From: Sulfitobacter undariae
GTDB lineage: Bacteria; Pseudomonadota; Alphaproteobacteria; Rhodobacterales; Rhodobacteraceae
NCBI RefSeq assembly: GCF_014196805.1
Contig: NZ_JACIEI010000003.1
Span: 62,001-126,000, forward strand
Length of the DNA stretch: 64,000 bases
Direction: 5' to 3'
The notes beneath the pieces were generated by a model. The model saw only the letters and a program-made list of their open reading frames with translations, made no database searches and was not told the DNA's origin. Of the stretch, positions 44,095 through 53,983 are shown piece by piece. Numbering within the stretch: position 1 is the stretch's first letter; each line of letters begins with the position of its first letter. The translations under genes were made by a program, and so were the position numbers.

Positions 44095-44116
44095 AACCAC
44101 GCTTTTCGTGAGATCG

Positions 44117-44146
44117 AAGGTCGCCCTAGGGCGACCTTTTTCTTTT
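44117..44146 (+). terminator. Terminator of the dcw cluster after ftsZ
   Basis: AAGGTCGCCC (44117-44126), TA, GGGCGACCTT (44129-44138), followed by a T-rich tract TTTTCTTTT. Ends the dcw transcript before lpxC. Confidence 0.92.
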
Positions 44147-44302
44147 ATCTATCAACCTATTAATGATCGGACGGCGACAATGCGCCCTTTTGTGACAGTC
44201 ATGTTTCAGTCGGTTGCAATGTTTGATTTGTTCTACGGCAACTCTCTTCGTATTTTAGAGTTAATCAAGTAGATGCTTGAAGCGAAGAATGAGGACGGCA
44301 GT

Positions 44303-45226
44303 ATGCAAAATACAGTAAAGACAGCGATTAGTTTCGCGGGCAAAGGCCTGCATTCTGGTAAGCCCGCCACTGTCACGATTTTGCCATCTGCCCCAAATTC
44401 AGGCATCTGGTTCAAGCGCACGGATGTAGAACTGGGCAATCGTATGATCCCTGCACGCTGGGACGCGGTTAACCGCTCACCCCTTTGTACCAAGTTGGAA
44501 AATAAAAGCGGCCTTCAAGTCTCCACTGTAGAGCATTTGATGGCGGCGCTTTCAGGTTGCGGCATCCACAATGCTGTCATCGAAATTGACGGTCCCGAAG
44601 TGCCGATCCTTGATGGTTCCGCCGCCCCGTTTGTGCGCGGCATCATGGAACGCGGTGTGCAAATGCAAGCTGCACCTGTCATGGCGATTGAGGTGCTGAA
44701 AACTGTATCCGTACGGGACGGCGACGCTGTTGCGACAATCGCACCTTGTGACACGCTGCGTATCGATTTCGAAATTGATTTCGCGGATGCAGCCATCGGT
44801 AAACAACAAAAGTCGCTTGTGATGAACAATGGTTCTTTCGCACGTGAACTATGTGACAGCCGTACCTTCTGCCGTCAGGCAGATGTTGATGCGATGCAAG
44901 CCAATGGTTTGGCTTTGGGTGGCGAAGCTGGCGAGAACGCCGTTGTTTTTGACGGCGATGTAGTGGTCAGCCCCGGTGGTTTGCGCCATGCAGATGAACC
45001 TGTACGCCATAAGATGCTGGATGCATTGGGTGATTTGGCGCTGGCTGGCGCACCTTTGTTGGGTCACTACACAGGTCTTCGGGCAGGTCACTCGCTGACA
45101 AACACGCTGCTGCGCGCACTGTTCGCAACGCCGGGCGCTGTGCGGATGGTTCAATGTGATGGGGCAATGGCCGCACGGTTGCCGGGGCATGGGCTGGTCT
45201 GGGATGAAATTCCAGCCGTTGCCTGA
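44303..45226 (+). CDS. lpxC: UDP-3-O-acyl-N-acetylglucosamine deacetylase
   Basis: 307 residues; Zn-dependent committed step of lipid A synthesis. Zinc ligands: His in VEHLMAALSGCG (about residue 77), and His and Asp in VRHKMLDALGDLALAG (about 236-240). FAGKGLHSGKPATVTILP at the N-terminus, the DGSAAPFV loop and the catalytic His in HYTGLRAGHSLTN are present. ATG 44303 has GAGGA upstream; ATG 44273 lacks a ribosome-binding site. Own transcript after the ftsZ terminator. Confidence 0.96.
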   Translation: MQNTVKTAISFAGKGLHSGKPATVTILPSAPNSGIWFKRTDVELGNRMIPARWDAVNRSPLCTKLENKSGLQVSTVEHLMAALSGCGIHNAVIEIDGPEVPILDGSAAPFVRGIMERGVQMQAAPVMAIEVLKTVSVRDGDAVATIAPCDTLRIDFEIDFADAAIGKQQKSLVMNNGSFARELCDSRTFCRQADVDAMQANGLALGGEAGENAVVFDGDVVVSPGGLRHADEPVRHKMLDALGDLALAGAPLLGHYTGLRAGHSLTNTLLRALFATPGAVRMVQCDGAMAARLPGHGLVWDEIPAVA

Positions 45227-45394
45227 ACAAGCTTTCCCTTATAATTAGGACTGGCAACCCCAATCATTTGATGCGAAATTCATAAAATTGGAAATGGGCG
45301 TTTTGCACCGCAAACTTCTGTGTTAACACCGTGGACAATCGGGGGGGAAACCTCCGGAATTGTTTAAAGCGTAAGAGAATAAGGATAGCCAAGC

Positions 45395-46267
45395 ATGGGT
45401 TTTGGAAGGTCTGCAAGACGTCTTTCCGTCACTTTGGTGGCTGTGGCGGCATTATCTGCGTGCGGCGGTTCACAGAACACGGGACGCCTGACAAAGAATT
45501 TCTTTAATCCAACAGAGATTCCGTTGGAAACCTACACGCCGGAACAAATTTTCGAGCGTGGCGAATTTGAATTGAATCGCAAACGCCCTGCCGAAGGGGC
45601 ATTCTACTTTGCCGAGATCGAGCGTCTGTACCCCTATTCCGAATGGGCGAAACGTGCGCTGATCATGCAGGCATTTTCTTATCATCAAGATGCGGATTAC
45701 CCCAACAGCCGCTCAGCCGCGCAGCGTTTCATCGATTTCTATCCAGATGATGATGATGCCGCCTATGCAGCGTATCTGTTGGCGCTTAGCTATTATGACC
45801 AGATTGACGATGTTGGCCGTGATCAAGGCCTGACGTTTCAGGCGCTGCAAAGCCTGCGTGCCGTGATTGAACGGTACCCAGACAGCGAATATGCCCGCTC
45901 CTCTATTCTCAAGTTTGATCTGGCGTTTGATCACCTTGCAGGCAAGGAAATGGAAATCGGTCGCTATTACCTGAAAGGCGATCACTATGCCGCTGCGATC
46001 AACCGTTTCCGCGTGGTCGTTGAGGATTTCCAAACAACGACCCACACCGCAGAGGCGTTGCACCGTTTGGTCGAATCTTATCTAAGCCTTGGTCTGCTCG
46101 AAGAAGCGCAAACCGCAGGGGCGATCTTGGGGTATAACTATCGCTCGACGCCTTGGTATGAGGATAGCTACAAATTGCTCAGCGGACGTGGTCTCGAAAT
46201 GAAATCATTCGGGAATAACTGGTTGGCATCAATCTATCGTCAAATGCTGAAGGGCGATTGGATCTAA
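45395..46267 (+). CDS. bamD: Outer membrane protein assembly factor BamD
   Basis: 290-residue lipoprotein; lipobox LSAC with Cys23 after a signal peptide. Five TPR-like helical repeats follow (ERGEFELNRKRPAEGAFYFAEIERLYPYSEWAKRAL; AKKRFIDFYPDDDDAAYAAYLLALSYYDQI-type pattern; DHYAAAINRFRVVVEDFQTTTHTAEALHRLVESYLSLGL). Component of the BAM complex inserting outer-membrane proteins. The position lpxC-bamD-recN is usual in alphaproteobacteria. Confidence 0.94.
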   Translation: MGFGRSARRLSVTLVAVAALSACGGSQNTGRLTKNFFNPTEIPLETYTPEQIFERGEFELNRKRPAEGAFYFAEIERLYPYSEWAKRALIMQAFSYHQDADYPNSRSAAQRFIDFYPDDDDAAYAAYLLALSYYDQIDDVGRDQGLTFQALQSLRAVIERYPDSEYARSSILKFDLAFDHLAGKEMEIGRYYLKGDHYAAAINRFRVVVEDFQTTTHTAEALHRLVESYLSLGLLEEAQTAGAILGYNYRSTPWYEDSYKLLSGRGLEMKSFGNNWLASIYRQMLKGDWI

Positions 46268-46302
46268 TTTGTGCCTGCTCTGGCCTGTGACGGAATGCAC
46301 TG

Positions 46303-47952
46303 ATGCTTCGCGGTCTTGATATATCTGACATGTTGATTATCGACCGGCTGGAATTAAATTTCCAGCCGGGTTTGAACGTTTTGACAGGTGAAACAGGGGC
46401 GGGGAAATCGATCCTGTTGGACAGTCTGGGTTTTGTTCTGGGCTGGCGGGGCCGCGCCGATCTGGTCCGTCAAGGCGCAGCACAGGGCGAGGTAACAGCA
46501 TGGTTTGATCTCACGCCCGAGCACCCCGCACGTGCGGTTCTTGAAGAAGCCGGGCTGCCTGTAAACGATGAACTGATTTTGCGCCGCATTAACACGGCAG
46601 ACGGGCGCAAGACCGCTTGGGTCAATGACCGTCGTTGTTCTGGCGAAGTGTTGCGCGCCCTCAGCGAAACGCTGGTCGAGTTGCACGGGCAACATGATGA
46701 TCGCGGCCTGTTAAATCCGCGTGGACACCGCAGTATTCTGGATGCATTTGGGGCCATGGATGGGGCGCGTGCCAAAGTGCGTGCTGCGTGGTCCGAGATG
46801 GCACGCACGCGCAAGGCACAAGCCACCGCCTTGAAAGCCCAAGAAGAGATACGCGCCGAAGAAGAATTCCTACGCTACGCTGTGGCCGAGCTGGACAAGC
46901 TGAACCCCGAAGAAGGGGAGGAGGCCGAGCTGGACGGCAAGCGGCGCATGATGCAATCAGCAGAGAAGATCAGAGCTGATGTGGTGAACGCTTATGAGGC
47001 CATGGGCCAAAGCGGTGCCGAAGCGCAATTGGCTGATGCTTTCCGTTGGTTGGACGGTGCTGCGGCACGTGCAGACGGAACGCTGGAAGAACCGATGGCA
47101 GCGCTCAACCGTTCGATGATTGAGTTGGACAGCGCCATGGAAGGTGTGGTCACTGCGATTGAAGCCATGTCCTTTGACGCCCATGAATTGGAGGACACCG
47201 AGGAGCGGTTGTTCGCTATTCGCGGGTTGGCACGTAAACATGACGTGCAACCGGATGAATTAGCAGGTTTCGCAGATCGATTGCGGGCCAAGCTGGGGGC
47301 ACTGGATGCGGGCGAGGCTGAGCAAGCCAAACTCAATGCCGAGGTTAAAGCCGCCGAAGCCGCTTATGCTACTGCCGCTACTGCCCTTAGTGATGCCCGC
47401 AAAAAAGCGGCGACCAAATTGGATAAAGCCGTCAGTGGCGAACTGGCACCGCTCAAGATGGAGCGTGCGGTTTTTGCCACCCAGATCACCGCCGAAGCCG
47501 AAGGGCCAGAGGGGCGCGATGCGGTGTCCTTCACCGTTGCGACAAACCCAGGCGCACCGGCGGGACCTCTAAACAAGATCGCCTCAGGTGGTGAATTGAG
47601 CCGGTTCTTACTGGCGTTGAAGGTCTGCCTGACCCAAGGGCAATCCGGATTGACGTTGATTTTTGATGAAATCGACCGTGGGGTAGGTGGAGCCACTGCT
47701 GATGCTGTAGGCCGCCGTTTGGGCGCGATCGCAGAAGGCGGACAAGTGCTGGTTGTGACCCATTCGCCCCAAGTTGCGGCATTGGGCGCGCACCATTGGC
47801 GGGTTGAAAAATCTGTGACCAAAGGCATGACCACCACCAATGTTGTGCCGCTCAATATGGATGAACGTGTGGATGAAGTGGCGCGGATGGTTGCGGGGGA
47901 TACCATCACCGATGCCGCCCGCGAAGCCGCCCGCGCCTTGCTGGGCGCCTGA
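46303..47952 (+). CDS. recN: DNA repair protein RecN
   Basis: 549-residue SMC-like ATPase. N-terminal half: LRGLDISDMLIIDRLELNFQPG and Walker A GETGAGKSILLD (about residue 29-38). The coiled-coil centre (AEVKAAEAAYATAATALSDARKKAATKL) follows. The C-terminal half has signature SGGELSRFLLALK (about 429), Walker B LIFDEIDRGVGG (about 452) and VLVVTHSPQVAALGAHH. Acts in double-strand break repair. Normal length, 35 nt after bamD. Confidence 0.96.
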   Translation: MLRGLDISDMLIIDRLELNFQPGLNVLTGETGAGKSILLDSLGFVLGWRGRADLVRQGAAQGEVTAWFDLTPEHPARAVLEEAGLPVNDELILRRINTADGRKTAWVNDRRCSGEVLRALSETLVELHGQHDDRGLLNPRGHRSILDAFGAMDGARAKVRAAWSEMARTRKAQATALKAQEEIRAEEEFLRYAVAELDKLNPEEGEEAELDGKRRMMQSAEKIRADVVNAYEAMGQSGAEAQLADAFRWLDGAAARADGTLEEPMAALNRSMIELDSAMEGVVTAIEAMSFDAHELEDTEERLFAIRGLARKHDVQPDELAGFADRLRAKLGALDAGEAEQAKLNAEVKAAEAAYATAATALSDARKKAATKLDKAVSGELAPLKMERAVFATQITAEAEGPEGRDAVSFTVATNPGAPAGPLNKIASGGELSRFLLALKVCLTQGQSGLTLIFDEIDRGVGGATADAVGRRLGAIAEGGQVLVVTHSPQVAALGAHHWRVEKSVTKGMTTTNVVPLNMDERVDEVARMVAGDTITDAAREAARALLGA

Positions 47953-48026
47953 GGGTTGAAACTGCACGTGCAATATGGTTTCGGGTAAGGCATCCTAAGC
48001 CATAGTCGATCCGTTGAAAGTCCGCC

Positions 48027-49715
48027 ATGACCGCGCCCTCACGTTCTTTTCTGTCCCAACAGGTGACATTGGCCGCGAATAATTTTCGCGAAGGCTGGCA
48101 GGTGCTGCGGCAAAAAGGGCCGGGAAAAATCACTTTTTGGTTTATTGCGTTGCTGATCGGGATAGCAGCGGGCTTTGCTGCGCTGTTTTTCCGCAAAGGC
48201 ATCAACCTGCTGCAAGAGACCTTGTATGGCACGGATGATGTTCAGTTTTTGCATAGTTTTATCAGTGGTTTGGATTGGTACTGGGTTATCTTGATTCCCA
48301 CGTTTGGTGGTCTGACTGCAGGGCTGATCTTGCATCATTTCACCCGTGATGCCCGCGCCCGTTCGGTTGCGGATGTGATTGTCGGCTCGGCTTTGCATGA
48401 AGGGCGCGTTGAAACACGTGCAGGGCTGGCCTCGGCGCTGGCCTCGATGGTGACACTGGGGACTGGTGGATCATCGGGGCGCGAGGGGCCTGTGGTGCAT
48501 CTTGCGGCGGTGATTTCAACATGGGTGAGCAGACGGATCAACGCCAATGGAATCACAGGGCGTGACCTGCTGGGCTGCGCTGTGGCGGCGGGGGTTTCGG
48601 CCAGTTTTAATGCGCCTATCGCGGGGGCGCTGTTTGCGTTGGAGGTTGTGCTGCGGCACTTCGCCGTTCACGCTTTTGCCCCCATCGTCATCGCCAGCGC
48701 GGCGGGGACTGTGATCAACCGGCTTGAATTCGGTGGAGTGACGGAATTCAAGCTACCCACTGCTGGTGATTTGCAATTTTATGTCGAACTGCCCGCCTTT
48801 CTTTTGTTGGGATTGACCTGTGGTTTGGTCGCCGTGATCCTGATGCGCGCAGTTTTTTGGGCCGAGGGCATCGGTGATGATATCCAAAAACGTATCAAGC
48901 TGCCGCGCTACCTGCGCCCTATGGCTGCTGGCGCGATGTTGGGCGTTATTGCGCTCTGGTTCCCCCATATTATCGGGGTGGGGTATGAGACAACATCACT
49001 GGCGCTAACTGGCAAGCTGGTGCTGCATGAGGCCGCTGTCTTTGCTGTGCTCAAGGTGGTTGCCGTTGCCATTACAATGGGCGGGCGCATGGGCGGGGGC
49101 ATTTTCTCCCCCTCTTTGATGGTCGGCGCGTTAGTGGGGCTGACATTCGGCCTGATCGCCACAGGGATATTTCCCGACGTTTCGGGGTCAACGTCGCTTT
49201 ATGCGCTTGCAGGAATGGGGGCAGTTGCCGCTGCGGTACTAGGCGCACCCATATCCACCACGCTGATTGTGTTTGAGTTAACGGGCGACTGGCAGACGGG
49301 TCTTGCCGTGATGGTGGCAGTCAGCATGTCGACTGCGCTATCGTCCAAAATGGTGGATTTCAGCTTTTTCCTCACCCAGATTGAGCGGCGGGGAATCCAT
49401 TTGGCGGCTGGCCCGCAGGCCTATCTGTTGGCGATGTTCACCGCTGCCAAAACCATGCGCCTGCCTGATGATCCGCGTGCCGCTGATCCGGATCGCTGCT
49501 GGGAGATGATCGGCGAGGGCCTTTATATTGACGGGGCTGCCACGCTGGAAACTGCAATTCCCGTGTTTGAGAATTCGGGTGTGTTGTTTCTGCCTGTTGT
49601 CACCCTGTCAGCAGATGCTGCGCCGCCTGAATTGCTGGGGGCATTGTTCCATGTGGACGCCCTGCGCGCCTATAACCGCGCGCTGGCCGCCACCGCTGCC
49701 GAAGAACATTCGTAA
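48027..49715 (+). CDS. Chloride channel/transporter, ClC family
   Basis: 562 residues, ten or more membrane segments. ClC selectivity-filter motifs: GTGGSSGREGPVVHLAA (about residue 143-159) and GRMGGGIFSPSLMVGALVG (about 353-371). Acidic GREGP glutamate is present, fitting a Cl-/H+ antiporter. The C-terminal ~130 residues form a soluble part that may be a degenerate CBS region (FENSGVLFLPVVTL). Probably at the inner membrane. Convergent with the DUF427 gene, no gap. Confidence 0.93.
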   Translation: MTAPSRSFLSQQVTLAANNFREGWQVLRQKGPGKITFWFIALLIGIAAGFAALFFRKGINLLQETLYGTDDVQFLHSFISGLDWYWVILIPTFGGLTAGLILHHFTRDARARSVADVIVGSALHEGRVETRAGLASALASMVTLGTGGSSGREGPVVHLAAVISTWVSRRINANGITGRDLLGCAVAAGVSASFNAPIAGALFALEVVLRHFAVHAFAPIVIASAAGTVINRLEFGGVTEFKLPTAGDLQFYVELPAFLLLGLTCGLVAVILMRAVFWAEGIGDDIQKRIKLPRYLRPMAAGAMLGVIALWFPHIIGVGYETTSLALTGKLVLHEAAVFAVLKVVAVAITMGGRMGGGIFSPSLMVGALVGLTFGLIATGIFPDVSGSTSLYALAGMGAVAAAVLGAPISTTLIVFELTGDWQTGLAVMVAVSMSTALSSKMVDFSFFLTQIERRGIHLAAGPQAYLLAMFTAAKTMRLPDDPRAADPDRCWEMIGEGLYIDGAATLETAIPVFENSGVLFLPVVTLSADAAPPELLGALFHVDALRAYNRALAATAAEEHS

Positions 49716-50060
49716 TCAGATTTGCTCAACAGCCACTTCATCAACGTTGTGGAAGGCAAGGTAATCGCGCACCTGTTCGGCAGCAGGCTTTGGGTCTTCG
49801 TAGGACCAGACAACATTCTCTAACGTCCGGCTTTTTGTCACCACACTGAAATACCGCGCATCACCTTTACGCGGGCAGTGAGATGTCTTGTCACTGGCAT
49901 CTAGAAACGCCATCGCAATATCGCTGCGTGGAAAGTAGATAACGGGGGGGTAATCACCTTCTACCAGTTCCATCGCATTGGACGTTTCACCCAATATTGC
50001 GCCACCAGCACGGACAACCCAAGTACCCGTGGCTTTGCGAATTGTGATGTGATTAACCAT
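49716..50060 (-). CDS. DUF427 domain protein
   Basis: 114 residues matching the DUF427 fold: RVR/RAGGAILGETSNAMELVEGDYPPVIYFPRSDI, then SHCPRKGDARYFSV and VVWSYEDPKPAAEQVRDYLAFH. Small beta-rich cytoplasmic proteins of unknown function; the SHCPRKGDA motif is the family signature. Downstream of the aminopeptidase gene on the minus strand with a 30-bp gap, probably co-transcribed. Confidence 0.92.
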   Translation of the reverse strand: MVNHITIRKATGTWVVRAGGAILGETSNAMELVEGDYPPVIYFPRSDIAMAFLDASDKTSHCPRKGDARYFSVVTKSRTLENVVWSYEDPKPAAEQVRDYLAFHNVDEVAVEQI

Positions 50061-50090
50061 AGTCTTCTTCCCCCAAAGAAAATGAGCGCC

Positions 50091-51881
50091 TCAAATTGGC
50101 GCTGTTGCCGCATTTAACCATTCTTTGGCGGCTTCGGATACCCTTGGCGCGATTTTTGTTTTGACTTCGGCATGATAGGCGTTCAGCCAGTCGCGGGCCG
50201 TTGGCTCCAACATCTCTGGCACAATTAGACGCCGATCAATCGGGGCAAAGGCCAAGGTGCGCCAATCCAGCATTGCGCGGTGATCATCGCCGCCAGCTAG
50301 GGCAGGGGCGTTTTGCACCACCAACAGGTTTTCAAGGCGAATGCCAAATGCGCCTTCGCGGTAATAGCCGGGTTCGTTGCTCAGAATCATACCGGGTTCC
50401 AGCGGTACGGTACTCATCCGGCTCAGGCGCTGCGGGCCTTCATGCACACTGAGATATGCGCCCACTCCGTGGCCCAAGCCATGGTCGAAATCCTGCCCTG
50501 CCAACCACAATGGCATCCGCCCAATCGCTTCGATATGTGCACCCGCAAGGCCCTTGGGCCAGCGCAGGCGGCTCATGGCGATCATGCCTGACAGAACGCG
50601 CGTGAATGCCTCACAGGCTTCCGTTGGGGGCGTGCCAATGGCGATGGTGCGGGTGATGTCCGTTGTGCCGTCCAGATACTGACCGCCGCTGTCGAGCACA
50701 ATCAAATGACCGTCCTCCAGCACACTATCTGTCTCTTCTGTCACGCGGTAATGCATGATGGCCCCATTGGGGCCCGTGCCTGCGATGGTCTCAAAACTGA
50801 TGTCCTGCAACCCGTTGTCACGGCGGCGCAATGTCTCCAGTTGGGTGACCACCTGAGTTTCGGTGATTGTGCCCGCGGCTTGGCTGTCTAACCAGCACAA
50901 CATTTCAACCATCGCGGCACCGTCACGCAGATGCGCCTGTGCCGCGCCTTCAATTTCGGCAGCGTTTTTGCAGGCTTTGGGCAAGGCACAAGGCTCTGCA
51001 CCAGATTTGGCAGCCGTACCCAAAGCATCCGCCACAATCTGCGGTACGGTTGCGGTGTCTATCCGAATAACCCCACTCAATGCCTTAATATTATTGAGAA
51101 AAGATGAAGGATCGTGCAGCCGAACGTCGCCTCCCAAATGCGCCTCAAGTCCTGCGTATTTTGAGGGCTCTGAGAACAGATCAACCGTGCCATCCGCATG
51201 TAACACAGCAAAACCGTGCACCACGGGATTGCGTTCAATATCCGCGCCACGGATATTCAAAAGCCAGCAAATGCTATCGGGTAATGTGATCAGCGCCGCT
51301 GTTTCGCCTGCATCTTTCAGCGTCTGTGCCAAGCGCGCGCGTTTGTCGGCGTGGGCCTCACCTGCAAACTCAATGGGATGGACCTTGGCCGCTGCCATGG
51401 GGGGGGCAGGCTGGTCTGCCCAAATCTCATCTACCAGATTGTCGCATTGGACCAATTCAACACCGCTGCCGATCAGTGCTTTTTGGGTTTGTTCAATTTG
51501 ATCGACGGTGTGTAGCCAAGGATCAAACCCGACGCGGCCACCCTTGGGTAGGTGCTCGCGCAGCCAATCGCCCATGGTGATTTCTGGCCAGGGCACGGGG
51601 GTATAAACATCCGCCACTTGGGCCTTCACTTGTGTGCGGTAACGGCCATCAATGAACACACCCGCCACATCGTGCAGCGCCACACAAAATCCCGCCGATC
51701 CGGTAAACCCTGTCAACCACGCCAGCCGCGCATCCCGCGCTGCCACATATTCACCTTGATGGGCATCGGCACGCGGCACGATAAACCCGTCCAGCGCCGC
51801 AGTGGTGATTTTTTCACGCAACGCGCTCAGGCGCGGTGGGCCCTGTTCAGGTCGGGCCGTGACCTCAAAAGTTTGAAACAT
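50091..51881 (-). CDS. Xaa-Pro aminopeptidase (peptidase M24B)
   Basis: 596 residues: two creatinase-type N-terminal domains (LREKITTAALDGFIVPRADAHQGEY; about 1-300), then the pita-bread M24 domain. Dinuclear metal ligands are in LIVLDSGGQYLDGTTDITRT (two Asp), GLGHGVGAYLSVHEGPQ (His), SNEPGYYREGAFGIRLENL (Glu), and the last Glu in the same segment. Removes N-terminal residues preceding proline. Three-domain form close to the eukaryotic cytosolic type, common in alphaproteobacteria. ATG 51881 has AGGGA upstream. Confidence 0.93.
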   Translation of the reverse strand: MFQTFEVTARPEQGPPRLSALREKITTAALDGFIVPRADAHQGEYVAARDARLAWLTGFTGSAGFCVALHDVAGVFIDGRYRTQVKAQVADVYTPVPWPEITMGDWLREHLPKGGRVGFDPWLHTVDQIEQTQKALIGSGVELVQCDNLVDEIWADQPAPPMAAAKVHPIEFAGEAHADKRARLAQTLKDAGETAALITLPDSICWLLNIRGADIERNPVVHGFAVLHADGTVDLFSEPSKYAGLEAHLGGDVRLHDPSSFLNNIKALSGVIRIDTATVPQIVADALGTAAKSGAEPCALPKACKNAAEIEGAAQAHLRDGAAMVEMLCWLDSQAAGTITETQVVTQLETLRRRDNGLQDISFETIAGTGPNGAIMHYRVTEETDSVLEDGHLIVLDSGGQYLDGTTDITRTIAIGTPPTEACEAFTRVLSGMIAMSRLRWPKGLAGAHIEAIGRMPLWLAGQDFDHGLGHGVGAYLSVHEGPQRLSRMSTVPLEPGMILSNEPGYYREGAFGIRLENLLVVQNAPALAGGDDHRAMLDWRTLAFAPIDRRLIVPEMLEPTARDWLNAYHAEVKTKIAPRVSEAAKEWLNAATAPI

Positions 51882-51925
51882 CACATCCCTTTCTAAATCT
51901 TGACTTTACGCTCAATACCCAAGCT

Positions 51926-53803
51926 TTAGCCTGTCCGCTTCATCCCAAGAACACGCGCGCGTTTGCGCGGATCAGTGTCAAACAAAGACGCCAATTGTTC
52001 GGTCATCGCACCTGCCAGCTGTTCGACATCGGTGATGGTCACAGCGCGGTCGTAGTAGCGCGTCACATCATGGCCGATCCCGATCGCCAGCAGTTCAACG
52101 GCTTTCTTTTTCTCCACCATCGCAATCACATCGCGCAGGTGCTTTTCTAAGAAATTCGCAGGGTTCACTGACAAAGTACTATCATCCACAGGTGCCCCAT
52201 CCGAAATCACCATAAGGATTTTACGCGACTCAGAGCGGGCAATCATCCGGCGGTGCGCCCATTCCAGCGCCTCACCGTCGATGTTTTCTTTCAGCAGGCC
52301 TTCTTTCATCATCAACCCTAGATTGGGGCGTGTCCGCCGCCACGGGGCATCTGCGGATTTATAGATGATGTGGCGCAGATCGTTCAAACGGCCCGGGCCG
52401 GTGGGGCGGCCATCGTTCAGCCATGCTTCGCGGGCTTGCCCGCCTTTCCATGCACGTGTGGTAAAACCAAGGATTTCGACCTTTACGTTGCAGCGTTCCA
52501 GCGTGCGGGCCAACACATCAGCACAGATCGCCGCAATGGAAATAGGCCGCCCGCGCATAGAGCCAGAGTTGTCTATCAGCAGGGTCACAACCGTGTCGCG
52601 GAACTCGGTGTCTTTTTCGACCTTAAAGCTCAGCGGTGTTGTCGGGCTGGCCACAATCCGCGCCAGACGGCCCGCGTCCAGCGTGCCTTCCTCCAGATCA
52701 AATTCCCAGCTTCGGTTCTGCTGTGCCTGCAAGCGGCGTTGCAGCTTGTTTGCCAAGCGGCTCACGGCACCTTTCAGCGGCTCAAGCTGTTGATCCAGAT
52801 AGGCGCGCAGGCGTTCCAGCTCGGCGGGTTCGGCCAATTCCTCGGCGCCCACAGTTTCGTCAAACGCGTCCAGATAAACCGTGTAATTCGGATCGGCGTC
52901 CGAGACAGGCTGAGGGGCGGGCGGCTCCATCGGGGCTTCGCCCTCGGGCATTTCAGCCTCTTCGCCCATCTCCTGATCGGCCATGTCATCCATGCTGACC
53001 TGCGCCTGCGAGGCATCCTGCTGCTCTTCTTGCGACTGTTCAGGAGAGGCGTCTGCGTCCTCCTCCTCCTGATCATCGCTGCCGGTGCTATCAGGATCAT
53101 CCTGCTCGTCGCTGCCTTCTTCGGCCTCGTCTTCTTGGTCGTCATCTTGCCCGTCAGGGTCATCGCCCAACTGGTCTGCATAGCCTAGATCGGTGATCAT
53201 CTGGCGCGCGAATTTGGCAAAGGCGGTTTGGTCTTCCAGCGTCTCTTCCAGATCCGCCAAGGTGCCGCCAGCTTGTTCTTCGATGTAGCCACGCCATAGA
53301 TCCATGACGTTGGCTGCCCCTGCTGGCATCTCTCGACCCGTGGCCAGATGACGTACCAAATAGCCTGCTGCGACGGCCAGCGGCACATCCGAGGGCGCTT
53401 TGGCTTGATCATAGCCTTTGCGCAGGGCTTCGTGTTTGATTTTTGCGTCGATGTTACCAGCCGTGCCGGGCATGTCGCGCGCGCCCATGGCTTCGCAGCG
53501 GGCGGTCTCCATCGCCTCATATAGATCACGCGCCATTTCGCCCTGTGGCTGATAGCGTGCATGGGTCTGACCATTGTGATAGCGGCGGTGCAGGGCCAGC
53601 GCATCGGCCGTGCCACGCGCCAGCATCACCTCATCACGTGTCATGCGGCGCGTCACTTGTGGCAGGCGCATCGCATCGCCCGAGAGGCCTGAGGGATCAA
53701 CCGAATAGCTGACCGTGAGCTCAGGGTCGTTGGCCATCACCTTGGAGGCTTCGGCCAGCGCCTTTTTGAACGCGTCTGCGGGGTTGTCGGTTGGTTTATT
53801 CAT
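51926..53803 (-). CDS. cobT: Aerobic cobaltochelatase subunit CobT
   Basis: 625 residues. Inserts cobalt into hydrogenobyrinic acid diamide with CobS and CobN in aerobic B12 synthesis. A helical N-terminal part ([34 protein letters not shown]), a highly acidic Asp/Glu/Gln-rich centre (about residues 210-300), and a C-terminal von Willebrand A domain with MIDAS motif [14 protein letters not shown] (about 409) are seen. ATG 53803 fits the family start, with GGAG upstream. Downstream of cobS and a small ORF that overlaps its start. Confidence 0.95.
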   Translation of the reverse strand: MNKPTDNPADAFKKALAEASKVMANDPELTVSYSVDPSGLSGDAMRLPQVTRRMTRDEVMLARGTADALALHRRYHNGQTHARYQPQGEMARDLYEAMETARCEAMGARDMPGTAGNIDAKIKHEALRKGYDQAKAPSDVPLAVAAGYLVRHLATGREMPAGAANVMDLWRGYIEEQAGGTLADLEETLEDQTAFAKFARQMITDLGYADQLGDDPDGQDDDQEDEAEEGSDEQDDPDSTGSDDQEEEDADASPEQSQEEQQDASQAQVSMDDMADQEMGEEAEMPEGEAPMEPPAPQPVSDADPNYTVYLDAFDETVGAEELAEPAELERLRAYLDQQLEPLKGAVSRLANKLQRRLQAQQNRSWEFDLEEGTLDAGRLARIVASPTTPLSFKVEKDTEFRDTVVTLLIDNSGSMRGRPISIAAICADVLARTLERCNVKVEILGFTTRAWKGGQAREAWLNDGRPTGPGRLNDLRHIIYKSADAPWRRTRPNLGLMMKEGLLKENIDGEALEWAHRRMIARSESRKILMVISDGAPVDDSTLSVNPANFLEKHLRDVIAMVEKKKAVELLAIGIGHDVTRYYDRAVTITDVEQLAGAMTEQLASLFDTDPRKRARVLGMKRTG

Positions 53804-53939
53804 CGAACAAGCTCCATGCCGATACCACGGCGAATAGGCCAAATGCCTGTCCGCAAATCCGCCGCCAATGACGTTTTTCTTTGCGGTTCATGACCTCTGG
53901 CGCAGTCTTTTTCCATCCTACACGGTCAAATAGCCACAT
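53796..53939 (-). CDS. 47-residue small membrane protein between cobS and cobT
   Basis: Minus-strand ORF ATG 53939 to TAA 53798-53796. N-terminus [16 protein letters not shown] is basic and is followed by [10 protein letters not shown], then a hydrophobic helix ([17 protein letters not shown]). Its stop overlaps the cobT ATG by 8 nt, suggesting translational coupling. No clear Shine-Dalgarno, so it may depend on cobS translation 45 nt upstream. Family unknown. It could be a conserved small gene of the chelatase operon or a chance frame. Confidence 0.45.
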   Translation of the reverse strand: MWLFDRVGWKKTAPEVMNRKEKRHWRRICGQAFGLFAVVSAWSLFDE

Positions 53940-53983
53940 GGTGTCGATAAGGAACCATAGTGACTAAATGACGATATAGAGTT

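Noticed and set aside
42313..44100. 595-codon open frame antisense to ftsZ
   Set aside because: Shadow of ftsZ codon bias; composition (Cys/Arg/His-rich) is not protein-like and no ribosome-binding site is seen.
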